55,785 bases of DNA from Deltaproteobacteria bacterium HGW-Deltaproteobacteria-18 (GCA_002841885.1 PHBE01000022.1:1-55785), one strand, 5' to 3'; shown: positions 1-8,473, counted from the first letter of the stretch. Notes: generated by a model not told the origin, from the sequence alone. Program-made: numbers and translations.

Positions 1-110
1 CAACGCGCTGCTCCCGCCCAAAACTCAAGGCCGGGAAGCATTACGAGGCCCGCGAGGGAGTTCCGGCAGACCTTGCCCGGCACGCGACGGAACGCGACCC
101 ACCGTGAAAA
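1..110. repeat. Partial copy of a dispersed intergenic repeat
   Basis: Bases 33-62 closely match bases 42918-42948, which form one arm of a long inverted repeat elsewhere in this window; both contain the core CATTACGAGGCC. The following sequence (GCCCGG...CACGCG) loosely matches the rest of that arm. The other arm would lie outside the window. No gene is visible between the left edge and selB (275 bases). This is seen by direct comparison; that it is a dispersed family is inferred. Confidence 0.5.
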
Positions 111-125
111 GTATGCCTCCGGCGG

Positions 126-145
126 GCAGGGGACTCATCCCCTGC
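126..145 (+). terminator. Hairpin, possible rightward terminator
   Basis: GCAGGGG and CCCCTGC form a seven-base-pair stem around a six-base loop, and a run of five T follows about 15 bases later. It may end a gene lying left of the window, or simply be part of the repeat-rich intergenic stretch. Confidence 0.35.
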
Positions 146-202
146 ACCCCTTGCAGTACTCTTTTTCCCGCAACGCTTTGCAGCAACGAAGTCCGAAACC
201 CC

Positions 203-248
203 TCAATAAAAAAGGCACGAATTTCCGTTTTTCCGAAAATTCGTGCCT
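203..248 (-). terminator. Rho-independent terminator of selB
   Basis: Bases 213-224 and 237-248 are perfect inverse complements (12 base pairs, AGGCACGAATTT). On the minus strand the stem is followed by a T-rich tract, read from the A run at 206-213. It sits 27 bases past the selB stop codon. Confidence 0.9.
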
Positions 249-275
249 CTACCTGAACCGTCGACAAAAAATCAG

Positions 276-2180
276 TTACCTCTTGCGAATCTGCCTCTTG
301 TCCCCAATACGCATGGTGATCTTTTCCTTGTCCAGGTATTCGAGCACCGGAATGGCGAACTTTCGGGTCAGTTCCGTCAGATCGCGGAAATCCTGGGGGC
401 CCATTTCCTGGTTGGATTCGAAGAACCCCCGCACGCGGGCGATGATTTCGTCCATGGCCGTCTTGGCGTAGTAGAACTCCTCGCTGACCTTGATGAGCAC
501 GCCCTCTTCCATGAGCAGCCGGTACATCTGCGCAACGTCCTTGGCGGCCAGCCCGTTCTCCTCCAGAAACGCCTTGGTGGTCGGCGGCATGAATCCCGCC
601 TGCATGTAGGCCGTTTCCATCAGCGTTCGCAGGCCCGACTGATCCGAAGCCAGGGAGACCACATGCCCGGGCAGGCGCAGGATGTCTGCTTCGAGCAGTA
701 CCTGCCCTGATTTGACCAGTCTTTCGACCAGGAAATGCACCAGTTTGGGATGCATGCCCCGCCCGAATCCAGAAATCAGCTCGGCCCGCGACAAGCCCTG
801 ACGCATGGGCTCGCGCCGATGGTATTCGCCCAGATATTCGAGGCAGTTCCCGGCCAGACCATCGAGCACATCCGCGCCCACGAAGCGCTTGTCGTCGCGG
901 TCGAACTGGAAGGCCAGCTGTTTTCCGCCCAGGATCTGCAAGGTCTTGTCGAGAAGCCTGGACTCCATGTCGGTCATGATGCGCAGCTCGGCCACGGTCA
1001 GACCTCCGCGTCCGGCCAGCCGCAGCTGGGCCAGGAGCAGCTCTTCGCCCGTTGCGGCGCCAAGGCTGGACAGAGTTTCCATATCCTTGGAATGACGGCG
1101 CACCTTGCGACCCAAAGGATTGATGATCCGCCCACCGGCCACGGTCTGCAGGGGAGAGAACGAACGCACGATGCAGCGATCCCCGTATACGCCGGGCAGC
1201 GGGCGAGGGAAGCGGACCTGGCAGATCGCTGTCTCGCCGGGTTCGAGCTTGTCGCGATCGAGAAAAAAGAGCTTGGCCAGGACCTCACGCGAGCCGTGAT
1301 GAAAATGGACTTCCGTGCGGTGCTTCAGGGGGTTGGGCGAAGACGACAGGCAGGTCATTTCCACGTCCCAAACCATGGATGGAAAAAGAGTCTGGGGATG
1401 AGCCAGCACTTCGCCGCGTTCGAGTTCCGCCACTTCCAGGCCATACAGGTTGACGGCGGTGCGCTCGCCGGCGTGAGCCGTTTCCGCGGCAGTGCCATGC
1501 ACCTGCAGGCCGCGCACCTTTGAACGATGCCCGGACGGGACGATCTCAATCTCATCGCCCAGGCGCAGGGCTCCGGAAATGGAAGTTCCGGTCACGACCG
1601 TGCCGTGGCCCTTCATGGTGAAGACGCGGTCCACCGGCAGGCGGAACAGATCCGAACGCCGGTCCGGGGCAAAAGTCGAAGACAGTTCGGCGATATGTCC
1701 CTTGAGTTCTTCCAGTCCCGCGCCGGTGTGGGCCGAAACCGGAACGATGGGCGCACCTTCCAGAAACGATCCGGCCAGATACGCCTCCACTTCCTCGTGC
1801 ACCAGATCAAGCCAATCCGCCTCGACCATGTCCGTCTTGGTCAGGGCCACAAGCCCGGCCCGGATGCCGAGCAACGAGCAGATTTCAAGGTGCTCCCGGG
1901 TCTGGGGCATGATGCCTTCGTCGGCGGCAATGACCAGGAGCACGAAATCGATGCCCGCCGCCCCGGAGACCATGTTCTTCACGAAACGCTCGTGACCGGG
2001 CACGTCGATGATGCCGAGGCGAACTTCGGGGGTCAGATCCAGGTAGGCGAAGCCCAGCTCGATGGTGATGCCGCGCTTCTGCTCTTCGGCCAGCCGGTCG
2101 CAGTTGATGCCGGTCAGGGCCTTGATGAGGCTCGTCTTGCCGTGGTCGATATGTCCGGCCGTACCCATGATGACAGGCAT
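276..2180 (-). CDS. selB: Selenocysteine-specific translation elongation factor SelB
   Basis: The 634-residue product delivers selenocysteyl-tRNA to the ribosome at UGA codons marked by a SECIS hairpin. The N-terminus has the GTPase P-loop of translational factors (GTAGHIDHGKTSLI, about residues 5-18), then DVPGHERF and TKTD motifs. EF-Tu-like beta-barrel domains follow, and the C-terminal third has the winged-helix repeats that bind SECIS RNA. The length is normal for bacterial SelB. I chose the ATG at 2180 because AGGAG lies eight bases upstream and the protein then starts directly at the GTPase domain; an in-frame start at 2231 would add 17 unlikely residues from within a repeat. The gene implies that the organism makes selenoproteins, as many sulfate reducers do. 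No selA, selD or tRNA-Sec is visible here. Confidence 0.97.
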   Translation of the reverse strand: MPVIMGTAGHIDHGKTSLIKALTGINCDRLAEEQKRGITIELGFAYLDLTPEVRLGIIDVPGHERFVKNMVSGAAGIDFVLLVIAADEGIMPQTREHLEICSLLGIRAGLVALTKTDMVEADWLDLVHEEVEAYLAGSFLEGAPIVPVSAHTGAGLEELKGHIAELSSTFAPDRRSDLFRLPVDRVFTMKGHGTVVTGTSISGALRLGDEIEIVPSGHRSKVRGLQVHGTAAETAHAGERTAVNLYGLEVAELERGEVLAHPQTLFPSMVWDVEMTCLSSSPNPLKHRTEVHFHHGSREVLAKLFFLDRDKLEPGETAICQVRFPRPLPGVYGDRCIVRSFSPLQTVAGGRIINPLGRKVRRHSKDMETLSSLGAATGEELLLAQLRLAGRGGLTVAELRIMTDMESRLLDKTLQILGGKQLAFQFDRDDKRFVGADVLDGLAGNCLEYLGEYHRREPMRQGLSRAELISGFGRGMHPKLVHFLVERLVKSGQVLLEADILRLPGHVVSLASDQSGLRTLMETAYMQAGFMPPTTKAFLEENGLAAKDVAQMYRLLMEEGVLIKVSEEFYYAKTAMDEIIARVRGFFESNQEMGPQDFRDLTELTRKFAIPVLEYLDKEKITMRIGDKRQIRKR

Positions 2181-2218
2181 CTGAAACTCCTGGCTGACTG
2201 TTGAGAAATGCAAAATCC

Positions 2219-2345
2219 GCAGGCCGCTCAAAAATGGCGAGGTGCAAGGAAGCGAAAAAATCCAGGGCGCGCAGTGTATTGCGCATACATAAGCGGTCTG
2301 GATTTTTTCGCTGACGCTGCAGATTGCCGTTTTTCAGCGGCCTGC
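2219..2345. repeat. Nearly palindromic intergenic element
   Basis: The ends 2219-2238 and 2326-2345 are inverse complements with two mismatches in 20, and an inner pair (2252-2265 and 2298-2311, GCGAAAAAATCCAG) is perfect over 14. The whole 127-base stretch can fold into one long interrupted hairpin. It fills the gap between selB and the aminopeptidase gene and ends on the last base of the aminopeptidase stop codon. Its form resembles small non-autonomous palindromic repeats of deltaproteobacteria. On the minus strand it may also slow transcription leaving the aminopeptidase gene. Confidence 0.7.
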
Positions 2346-3706
2346 TAGCTGCGATAAAAAGCGTTGTAGGCCTGCACCGTGGCCAAAAGATCGACCTTGG
2401 AACTGATCTCGAAGGGGCTATGCATGGACAACACTCCGGGCCCGAAATCTATGATCTCCATGCCGTAGATCGCCAGTTCCTTGGCTACCGTGCCGCCCCC
2501 GCCCTCATCCACCTTGCCCATTTCGGCCATCTGCCAGGGGATGTTTTCTGCGGTCAGCAGTTTCCTGAACCAGGCCACGTATTCGCAGTCGGCCTCGCTG
2601 GCGCCGTACTTGCCGCCGTGTCCGGTGAACTTTGAAAAGACGGGGCCAAAGCCAAGCAGCGAGGCGTTGTATTTGTCGTGCACGTCCTGATAGTCCGGGT
2701 CCATGGGACAGTGCACGTCGGCGGACACGGCCTTGGTCCGGCCCAGCACGTGGCGCAACCGGGTGTCAGGCTCCCAGGCATCGAGGATGTCGTCCAGGGC
2801 GTATTCCATGAAGCGGGATTTGGCGCCGGTCGCACCGTCGGAACCGATCTCCTCCTTGTCCCACAGCAGGAGAATCTGGGTGTGATCCCCTTTTGACGCG
2901 TCCATGAAGGCCCTGAAAGCAGCGAACACGCACAGACGGTCGTCCTGACCGTATCCGCCGAGCAGGGCGCGGTCCAGGCCCACGAAGCGGGCCTTGCCCG
3001 CAGGCACGATCTGCAGTTCGGCGCTGTAGAGGTCCTCCTCACGGATGGCGTAACGCTCGAAAAGAAGCTCCAGCACCCGCTGGCGAACCTTGGCGTCCTC
3101 GTCGGTGTCGGCCGGTTCATGGCCGATGGCAATATTGAGCTTCTCGGCCACGAAAGCCTTCTCCACCGTTTCCTCGCGCTGCTTGCGGGCCAGATGCGGC
3201 AACAGGTCAAGAACCGTAAAGACGGGATCATTCTCGTCCTCGCCGATGCAGACCGTAATGACACGGCCGTCCATGCCGACAATGGTGCCGTGCAGAGCCA
3301 GGGGCCGGGCCAGCCACTGGTATTTCTTGAGGCCGCCGTAGTAGTGGGTTTTCATCAGCGCGACCTGACATTCCTCGTGCAGCGGATGCTGCTTGAGATC
3401 CAGGTGCGGGGTGTCGACATGAGCCGTGATCAGGCGCAGGCCCTCTGACAAAGGCTTGTTCCCCCTCCGGGCCAGCAGAACGGCCTTGGCGCGAAAGGGC
3501 AGGATGACCAATTCCTGACCGAGGTCAGCCGAGAACCCGCAGGCCTCGGCCTGCTCGGCCACCCAGGCAACGGTTTCGCGCTCGGTCTTGCAGCGGGTCA
3601 GAAAATCAAGAAATTCTCCCGCCAGCACATCCATGGCGTCCCTGTCAGAACCGGTCCCGTAGCGTTCCCAGCAACTCGCCGCCTTGTGCTTCAGCACCTC
3701 GTCCAT
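2345..3706 (-). CDS. M18-family aminopeptidase
   Basis: The 453-residue product is a cytoplasmic zinc aminopeptidase of family M18 (aspartyl aminopeptidase type), which removes acidic or neutral N-terminal residues during peptide turnover. Metal-site motifs are AHVDTPHLDLK near residue 95, DKEEIGSDGATGAKS near 285, and SADVHCPMDPDY. The length matches the family (420-480). The ATG at 3706 has GGAGG six bases upstream; a TTG six bases further upstream would add two residues and is less likely. The gene follows a terminator and is followed by the palindromic element, so it is probably transcribed alone. Confidence 0.93.
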   Translation of the reverse strand: MDEVLKHKAASCWERYGTGSDRDAMDVLAGEFLDFLTRCKTERETVAWVAEQAEACGFSADLGQELVILPFRAKAVLLARRGNKPLSEGLRLITAHVDTPHLDLKQHPLHEECQVALMKTHYYGGLKKYQWLARPLALHGTIVGMDGRVITVCIGEDENDPVFTVLDLLPHLARKQREETVEKAFVAEKLNIAIGHEPADTDEDAKVRQRVLELLFERYAIREEDLYSAELQIVPAGKARFVGLDRALLGGYGQDDRLCVFAAFRAFMDASKGDHTQILLLWDKEEIGSDGATGAKSRFMEYALDDILDAWEPDTRLRHVLGRTKAVSADVHCPMDPDYQDVHDKYNASLLGFGPVFSKFTGHGGKYGASEADCEYVAWFRKLLTAENIPWQMAEMGKVDEGGGGTVAKELAIYGMEIIDFGPGVLSMHSPFEISSKVDLLATVQAYNAFYRS

Positions 3707-3748
3707 GATCAACCTCCACGTACAGCCCGGACAATTTACCCGGAAATG

Positions 3749-3778
3749 AAAAAGGGAGCGGAATCACTTCCTGCTCCC
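3749..3778 (-). terminator. Terminator downstream of rubredoxin gene
   Basis: Read on the minus strand, GGGAGC...GCTCCC forms a stem with one bulged base and a GGAA/TTCC extension, followed by five T. It separates the rubredoxin operon from the aminopeptidase gene. Confidence 0.75.
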
Positions 3779-3802
3779 CACGAAACAAAGGACAATCCGG
3801 CA

Positions 3803-3967
3803 TCAATCCATCTTGTCGAAAAACTCTTTTTCCGCGCCGCACTTGGGGCAAACCCAATCTTCGGGCAGATCCTCGAAAGCCGTGCCAGCGGGGATGTTAT
3901 TCTCCGCATCGCCTTCAGCCGGATCGTAGACATAGCCACACGGACATTCCCATCTTTCCATGGCCAT
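3803..3967 (-). CDS. Rubredoxin
   Basis: The 54-residue protein begins [16 protein letters not shown] and has the two rubredoxin iron knuckles, CPCGY near residue 8 and CPKCG near residue 41, with the usual DLPEDWVCP segment before the second. Such proteins hold one iron with four cysteines and carry single electrons in the cytoplasm of anaerobes, often to rubrerythrin, superoxide reductase or rubredoxin-oxygen oxidoreductase. None of these partners is adjacent. The first knuckle is CxxC with Pro and then Cys (ECPCGY), a common variant of CxxCG. GGAGG lies five bases before the ATG at 3967; a second ATG at 3961 is possible. It lies 41 bases after the S1 gene and probably shares its transcript. 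Confidence 0.95.
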   Translation of the reverse strand: MAMERWECPCGYVYDPAEGDAENNIPAGTAFEDLPEDWVCPKCGAEKEFFDKMD

Positions 3968-4008
3968 AGAAGCCTCCATTGGATTTAAGGTTAAATCTCT
4001 TGAACAGT

Positions 4009-5427
4009 TTAGCTTTTTTTCTTCAGGGCCTCGGCCAGGGCGCTGCCCAGAGAACCCATGTCAGTACCGGAAGACTGGGGCTTGTAGCCTTTCCAGTCCG
4101 ACACTTCCTCTTTCTTGCCGGTGCCCAGGCTGATCTTGCGCTCACGGGTATTCACGCTCTCGATGCTGACCACCACGGTATCACCGGGAGCCAGCTTGTC
4201 GAATTTGACCTCGCCCTCTGCCCTGGACATGACCGACTGAGGCAGAAGTCCGGTCACGCCCGGCTCCAGGGAAATGAAGAGGCCGAACTGCTGGCGTTTT
4301 TCCACAGTGCCCTGCACGGTCTGGCCCACGGGATATTTCTCGGCCACATTGAGCCACGGATCGCCTTCGGCGTCACGCATGCTGAGTGAAATGCGCTGCT
4401 TCTCCACATCGATCTGCTTGATCACGGCCGCAACCACGTCGCCGACCTGGACCACATCGCCCGGCTTGTTGATACGCTTGGCGTAGCTCATCTCACTGAC
4501 GTGAACCAGACCTTCGATGCCGGGTGCAATCTCCACGAAGGCGCCAAAATCCATGAGCTTGACTACCTTGCCCGTGACCTTGTCGCCGTCCTTGAAGCGC
4601 TCGCCCACGGTCTTCCAGGGATCGTCCTGCGCCTGCTTGATCGACAGGGACAGACGTGTCTCGCCGGGTTTCTTACCGGCGCTTGTACCCAGATATTTGA
4701 CCCGCACCTTGTCGCCAACGCTCAGGATCTCTTCGGGGCTCTGAATTCTGGCCCAGGAAATTTCGGAAATGTGCACCAGCCCTTCAACGCCCGGAACCAG
4801 CTCCACGAAGGCGCCGAAAGCGGCCAGTCGGGTGACCGTGCCTTCAACGATATCACCGTTGCTGACAGTCTCGAAAAAGCTGGCGCTGGCCTGCTTCTGC
4901 TCTTCTTCGAGCAGGGCCCGGCGGGACACGACAATGTTGCGCCCATTCTCGGAGACCTTGGTGATCCTAAACTGCAGGGTCTGCCCGACATAATCCTCGG
5001 GGGTCGCGACATAGCGCGCGTCGATCTGGGAAACCGGGCAGAAGGCACGATGCTTCAGTACCTCGACATGAAAGCCGCCCTTGATCTGCTCGCGCACCTT
5101 CCCTTCCACCGGCACACCGCTGTTATAGGCGTCTTCAAGCATATTGAGGCCGCCGATGCCGGTCATGGCCTTGGACAGACGCACGCTGTCGTCAGTCACG
5201 CCCACCACGTAAAGTTCCAGCGTGTCGCCTTCGGCAACACTCAGCTCTCCGTCGTCGTTCAGCAATTCCTCGCGGTCAACGATGCCGTCCACGGCTGTTC
5301 CGCAATCCACGAAAGCCGCCTTCTGACCAATGGAAATCACTGTTCCGGAAATCTTGTCCCCTGCCTTGAGGGCTGTCTTGCGCTGGGATTCATAGGATGC
5401 GAACAGCTCGGCAAAATCTTCACTCAT
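4009..5427 (-). CDS. S1-domain RNA-binding protein (ribosomal protein S1-like)
   Basis: The 472-residue protein is built of five S1 (OB-fold) RNA-binding repeats at about residues 20-85, 100-172, 185-262, 275-345 and 358-428. Typical motifs are [21 protein letters not shown] in the third and [21 protein letters not shown] in the fourth. It is shorter than classical six-domain S1, and the first two repeats are more diverged, as in many S1 homologues outside the gammaproteobacteria. It may be the ribosomal S1 or an accessory RNA-binding protein; sequence alone does not decide. AAGGTAG precedes the ATG at 5427. It lies between the isomerase gene (29 bases upstream) and rubredoxin (41 downstream), all on the minus strand. 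Confidence 0.88.
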   Translation of the reverse strand: MSEDFAELFASYESQRKTALKAGDKISGTVISIGQKAAFVDCGTAVDGIVDREELLNDDGELSVAEGDTLELYVVGVTDDSVRLSKAMTGIGGLNMLEDAYNSGVPVEGKVREQIKGGFHVEVLKHRAFCPVSQIDARYVATPEDYVGQTLQFRITKVSENGRNIVVSRRALLEEEQKQASASFFETVSNGDIVEGTVTRLAAFGAFVELVPGVEGLVHISEISWARIQSPEEILSVGDKVRVKYLGTSAGKKPGETRLSLSIKQAQDDPWKTVGERFKDGDKVTGKVVKLMDFGAFVEIAPGIEGLVHVSEMSYAKRINKPGDVVQVGDVVAAVIKQIDVEKQRISLSMRDAEGDPWLNVAEKYPVGQTVQGTVEKRQQFGLFISLEPGVTGLLPQSVMSRAEGEVKFDKLAPGDTVVVSIESVNTRERKISLGTGKKEEVSDWKGYKPQSSGTDMGSLGSALAEALKKKS

Positions 5428-5456
5428 GATTGACTACCTTACTTCACCGTAAACCG

Positions 5457-5957
5457 TCATTCGAAACGGGTAATGGAGTTAATGGACACCTGATCGGCGG
5501 GTGCGTGTTCGTGATCGCCCTGGGCTTTGACCCGGACTTTTTCAATTTTCTTGACCACATCCATCCCGTCAATGACCTGACCGAAAACGCAATAGCCGAA
5601 CTCGTCCTCTCCCTGATGATCAAGGTCCGGGTTATCGACCGTGTTGACAAAAAACTGGGCGCAGGCGCTGTGCGGATCGGCGGTGCGAGCCATGGCCACG
5701 GTGCCTTCGAGATTCTTGAGGCCGTTTGCGGCCTCATTGACGACAGGCGGCCGGGTGGGCTTTTCACGCATCATGTTGTCGAGTCCGCCGCCCTGAACCA
5801 TGAAGCCCTTGACGACCCTGTGGATCAGGGTGCCTACATAGAAATCATCGTCCACATAACCCAAAAAATTGGCCACGCTCAGCGGCGCCTTGTCCGCGAA
5901 CAGCTCGACCAGAAATTCTCCTTTGGTCGTGTCCACCAGGACCACCGGATTGCTCAT
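5457..5957 (-). CDS. Cyclophilin-type peptidyl-prolyl cis-trans isomerase
   Basis: The 166-residue protein is a single cyclophilin domain that speeds proline isomerisation in folding proteins. Motifs seen include FLGYVDDDFYVGTLIHRVVKGFMVQGGG, ACAQFFVNTVDN and FGQVIDGMDVV, covering the active-site Arg, the Gln of the QGG stretch and the FFV segment. No signal peptide is seen, so it is cytoplasmic like PpiB. The ATG at 5957 follows GGAGGGAAGA closely. Longer in-frame starts up to 6119 would add 54 residues of non-conserved sequence and are rejected. It heads the minus-strand group isomerase, S1 protein, rubredoxin. A palindromic site at 6018-6033 lies in its upstream region. Confidence 0.95.
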   Translation of the reverse strand: MSNPVVLVDTTKGEFLVELFADKAPLSVANFLGYVDDDFYVGTLIHRVVKGFMVQGGGLDNMMREKPTRPPVVNEAANGLKNLEGTVAMARTADPHSACAQFFVNTVDNPDLDHQGEDEFGYCVFGQVIDGMDVVKKIEKVRVKAQGDHEHAPADQVSINSITRFE

Positions 5958-6017
5958 TCTTCCCTCCAGAAAATGGTCTCCAATAAAGGAGCATAAAAAT
6001 ATACGGCTCTCCCCAAT

Positions 6018-6033
6018 TTGGCAAACTCTTTGC
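6018..6033. promoter_or_regulatory. Palindrome resembling a sigma-54 -24/-12 element
   Basis: TTGGCAAACTCTTTGC has GG and GC exactly 12 bases apart, as in sigma-54 promoters, and its core GGCAAA-ctc-TTTGCC is a perfect palindrome, so it reads acceptably on both strands. Leftward it would start transcription about 50 bases before the isomerase gene; rightward there is no gene to drive. It could equally be an operator. Confidence 0.3.
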
Positions 6034-6219
6034 CGGGTCCCGGCCAAATGGATTCCAGGGAGCAGCGGGCCCTCACATAAAGCCGGAAATCGCAGGACAT
6101 GCCAGCCTCCACCAACCAAGACAACAGACCTGGATCATTCATTAAATGGATCACAAAGCTCGTCTTTCAGACCGCCCGGGCGTTGCTTTGGCCCGAAGCC
6201 GCAGCACGCCACCTGGCCC

Positions 6220-6372
6220 TCAATCATTCTTGCCCTTGCGGTATCCTTCCTTGAAATCGTCGGCCGCGTTCTCGACGCCCTTGACGGTTTTGCCGGTAAC
6301 TTCACCCACGGTCGAACAGCCGGCACCCAAAAAAGCTGCCAGGCAGATCAACACTACCCATTTTTTCCACAT
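6220..6372 (-). CDS. Entericidin-family small lipoprotein
   Basis: The 50-residue product has a short basic start (MWKKW), a hydrophobic stretch and a lipobox ending GAGC at residue 19, so signal peptidase II should leave a lipidated mature protein of 32 residues. The mature part (STVGEVTGKTVKGVENAADDFKEG) has the pattern of EcnA/EcnB entericidins, which sit in the cell envelope and are linked to stress or stationary phase. GGAGG lies five bases before the ATG. It stands between the isomerase gene and the cation transporter on the same strand, 56 bases after the transporter, so it may be the last gene of that unit. Sure of a small lipoprotein, fairly sure of the family. Confidence 0.85.
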   Translation of the reverse strand: MWKKWVVLICLAAFLGAGCSTVGEVTGKTVKGVENAADDFKEGYRKGKND

Positions 6373-6428
6373 TGAAACCTCCATCGCGGATACGCAACGG
6401 TACAGCAAAACCCCGCAGCGCACTTTGT

Positions 6429-7370
6429 TCAATTCTGCCTGCCTTTTTGGCAGGCGGACCTGTCGCAAAGACCTCCCACCTTCCAGCCGTCGAACGAGGC
6501 ATAATCCTCGCGTGGCTCCACATGAATGGTGATCTGGCTTCCCGGCAGGCCGGTCTTGATGGCTTCCTCGATCTCGCAGCACAGGTCGTGCGACTCCTGC
6601 ACCGTCATGGCTCCGGGAACGAGCAAGTGAAAATCCACGAAGCGGACGACTCCTGACTTGCGCGTGCGCAGGGCGTGAAATCCCGATTCGCTTCCGCCGA
6701 TGCGCCTTATGGCATCCGTGATCAGGGCCACTTCATCAGAGGGCAGGCCGACGTCCATGAGTCCCGAGGCGGAGCGGCGAACCAGCCCCGCCCCGGTCCA
6801 GATGATGTTGCCGGACATGATCAGAGCCAGGATCGGATCGAGCACCTGCCAGGACGGCGGCGCGAAATGCATGACCGACAAGGCAGCCACCAGCCCGGCC
6901 GAGGTCCAGACGTCGGTCAAGAGATGCTTGGCGTCGGCCTCAAGCACGATGCTGTCGTATTCCCGGGCCGCCCGGAGCATTATCCTGGCCACTGCAAAAT
7001 TGACGGCTCCCGCCAGGGTGGCCACCACGATGCCAGCACCCAGAAAATGCAATTCCTGTGGGTGCAAAAAGCGCTGCACCGAGGCATAGGCGATACCCAG
7101 AGCCGCGATACAGATCAATATGCCTTCCATCCCGCTGGAAAAATATTCGACCTTGCCATGCCCGTAGGCATGGCTCTGATCAGCAGGACGGTGGGCCAGA
7201 ACAATGGCCATGAGCGCGATGATTCCTGCGGTCAGATTGACCACGGACTCCACGGCATCGGAAAACAGGCCCACCGACCCGGTCAGGAAAAACGCCCCGA
7301 ACTTGAGGGCCATGGTCAACAGTGAAGCGCCTATGGAGAGGTAGGCATATTTTCGGGCTTGGGCCAACAT
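6429..7370 (-). CDS. Cation diffusion facilitator family transporter
   Basis: The 313-residue inner-membrane protein belongs to the CDF family (FieF/ZitB type), which exports Zn2+, Fe2+ or related divalent ions in exchange for protons. About six membrane segments fill residues 8-200. The family signatures FSDAVESVVN (segment 2), HAYGHGKVEYFSS, and DAKHLLTDVWTS (segment 5, HxxxD metal site) are visible, and a cytoplasmic C-terminal domain contains the usual HxxLDFHLLV-like strand (VRFVDFHLLV). The last 25 residues, rich in Cys and basic residues, are not typical. The ATG at 7370 is preceded by GAGG and lies ten bases after the cupin gene, so the two are likely co-transcribed. Confidence 0.93.
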   Translation of the reverse strand: MLAQARKYAYLSIGASLLTMALKFGAFFLTGSVGLFSDAVESVVNLTAGIIALMAIVLAHRPADQSHAYGHGKVEYFSSGMEGILICIAALGIAYASVQRFLHPQELHFLGAGIVVATLAGAVNFAVARIMLRAAREYDSIVLEADAKHLLTDVWTSAGLVAALSVMHFAPPSWQVLDPILALIMSGNIIWTGAGLVRRSASGLMDVGLPSDEVALITDAIRRIGGSESGFHALRTRKSGVVRFVDFHLLVPGAMTVQESHDLCCEIEEAIKTGLPGSQITIHVEPREDYASFDGWKVGGLCDRSACQKGRQN

Positions 7371-7380
7371 CGCGGACCTC

Positions 7381-7722
7381 TTAGATTTCAGGCGCTCCGG
7401 AGGGAACCAGACATATGAATGTCAGCGCCGAGTCTCCGGCGTTGCGGATTTGATGCTCTTCGTCACCAGGAACAAAGACCGCGTCTCCGGAGGTGACACG
7501 GACCCATTGGTCGTCGTGAAAAACCTCGCCTTCGCCTGCGTGAAAAAAAATCTCGTGCTCCCAGGCATGGGTATGACGCGGTGTATGTCCTCCTGGGGCA
7601 AGATCAAAACGGCGCATGCAGAAATTGTTTGCGCCGTCGACGCGGCCAATAACCACCCTGCCCGTCACCCCCCGAGCGACCTCGGAATCAAAATGCACGG
7701 CCTGTGCGGCCGTTGTTGGCAT
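7381..7722 (-). CDS. Cupin-domain protein
   Basis: The 113-residue protein is a single small cupin barrel. The first metal motif is complete (GGHTPRHTHAWEHEIFFHAGEG, about residues 44-65, with the HxH and Glu ligands) and the second is represented by PGDEEHQIRN with its His. Such proteins bind a divalent metal and act as sensors, isomerases or dioxygenases; the substrate cannot be told. The start is uncertain: the ATG at 7722 gives a normal cupin length but has only a distant AAGGA, while a TTG at 7770 would overlap the upstream gene by four bases and suggest translational coupling. Its neighbour is a metal efflux transporter, which may be meaningful. Confidence 0.85.
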   Translation of the reverse strand: MPTTAAQAVHFDSEVARGVTGRVVIGRVDGANNFCMRRFDLAPGGHTPRHTHAWEHEIFFHAGEGEVFHDDQWVRVTSGDAVFVPGDEEHQIRNAGDSALTFICLVPSGAPEI

Positions 7723-7766
7723 GATTTTCACTTTATCCTTCCCTTCCGGCGCGGTGCAAGGCCGGA

Positions 7767-8345
7767 TCAATAATTCCAGACATCAAAGAAATTGAACCCT
7801 ATGAGAACATGCACATCCTTGCGCACGGACAGAAAAACGCTTCCACGCACCGGACAGAAGGAAAACTTTCCATTGTCCAGCATCCAAAAATCGTCCGCAA
7901 GATCCTGAACAATGGCAAAGGAATGCCTTCTGCCAGCAAACTCGACCGAAACCACGCCCAGGGAGTCGTCGGGAAAACCGGCATCACGCAACCGGTGCAT
8001 GATGGCTATGGACTGATCCAGGCTGATCCCCCGACCCTCGTTCATGGTCACCGACGAGGGACGCCACAGATCTCCAAGCTCGTGCCGGATCTCAAGCAGG
8101 GTCCGTCGGTGAATGCGGCGCATGAGAGGCAGATCCACCGCGCCCTTGATCTCTTTGACCGGGCGGTCGTTTTCAAATGTCATGGACTCAATCTGTGCCT
8201 TTTGCCAAGCGCAGACATCGTCATAAAGTGGACTGTTGCGAACCCGGTCATTCTTGACCAGGGCCCTCTTGCCCGGGCGCAGTCCGTAAAGACGGGCGCG
8301 CAGGGCTGACAGAATGTATCCGGACCAGTATTTCAAGGTATTCAT
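7767..8345 (-). CDS. Transglutaminase-like protein lacking the catalytic cysteine
   Basis: I do not recognise this 192-residue protein with certainty. Its C-terminal half has the spacing of bacterial transglutaminase-like cysteine proteinases: a W and a G before an acidic/alkyl helix, then a strand with RHSFAIV (where the family has HAVL) and FWMLDNG (where it has LDN). At the position of the family's GDCEDYA motif it has GISLDQSIAI, so Ser replaces the nucleophile Cys and the protein is probably not a protease. No signal peptide is evident. AAGGAG lies six bases before the ATG at 8345 and a plausible promoter lies at 8376-8404. It heads a unit with the cupin and the cation transporter, divergent from a TetR regulator. 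Confidence 0.6.
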   Translation of the reverse strand: MNTLKYWSGYILSALRARLYGLRPGKRALVKNDRVRNSPLYDDVCAWQKAQIESMTFENDRPVKEIKGAVDLPLMRRIHRRTLLEIRHELGDLWRPSSVTMNEGRGISLDQSIAIMHRLRDAGFPDDSLGVVSVEFAGRRHSFAIVQDLADDFWMLDNGKFSFCPVRGSVFLSVRKDVHVLIGFNFFDVWNY

Positions 8346-8375
8346 TCATTGCTCCTTGCCGACGATGGACGCTTC

Positions 8376-8404
8376 TTATTCAAGATCAGGGCGTTGTTTG
8401 TCAA
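8376..8404 (-). promoter_or_regulatory. Likely sigma-70 promoter for the minus-strand unit
   Basis: On the minus strand TTGACA (8404-8399) and GAATAA (8381-8376) are separated by 17 bases, about 30 bases upstream of the ATG at 8345. Confidence 0.55.
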
Positions 8405-8427
8405 TTTATGCGAACCACCGCGCCGCG

Positions 8428-8473
8428 TTGACAAAAAACAAGACGACGCATATTGATTGGGTATTCAATTTAA
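8428..8473 (+). promoter_or_regulatory. Likely sigma-70 promoter for the TetR gene, with overlapping inverted repeat
   Basis: TTGACA (8428-8433) and TATTGA (8451-8456) are 17 bases apart. ATTGA...TCAAT, a short inverted repeat, overlaps the -10 box and could be an operator for the adjacent TetR-type repressor. The site lies back to back with the promoter of the leftward unit, so one regulator could act on both. Confidence 0.45.

Noticed and set aside
735-1523. Long open frame opposite selB
   Set aside because: It is a shadow of selB caused by GC-rich third positions; no ribosome site and no family resemblance.
4501-5433. 310-codon open frame opposite the S1 gene
   Set aside because: The opposite strand carries five clear S1 repeats with a good start; this frame is antisense shadow.
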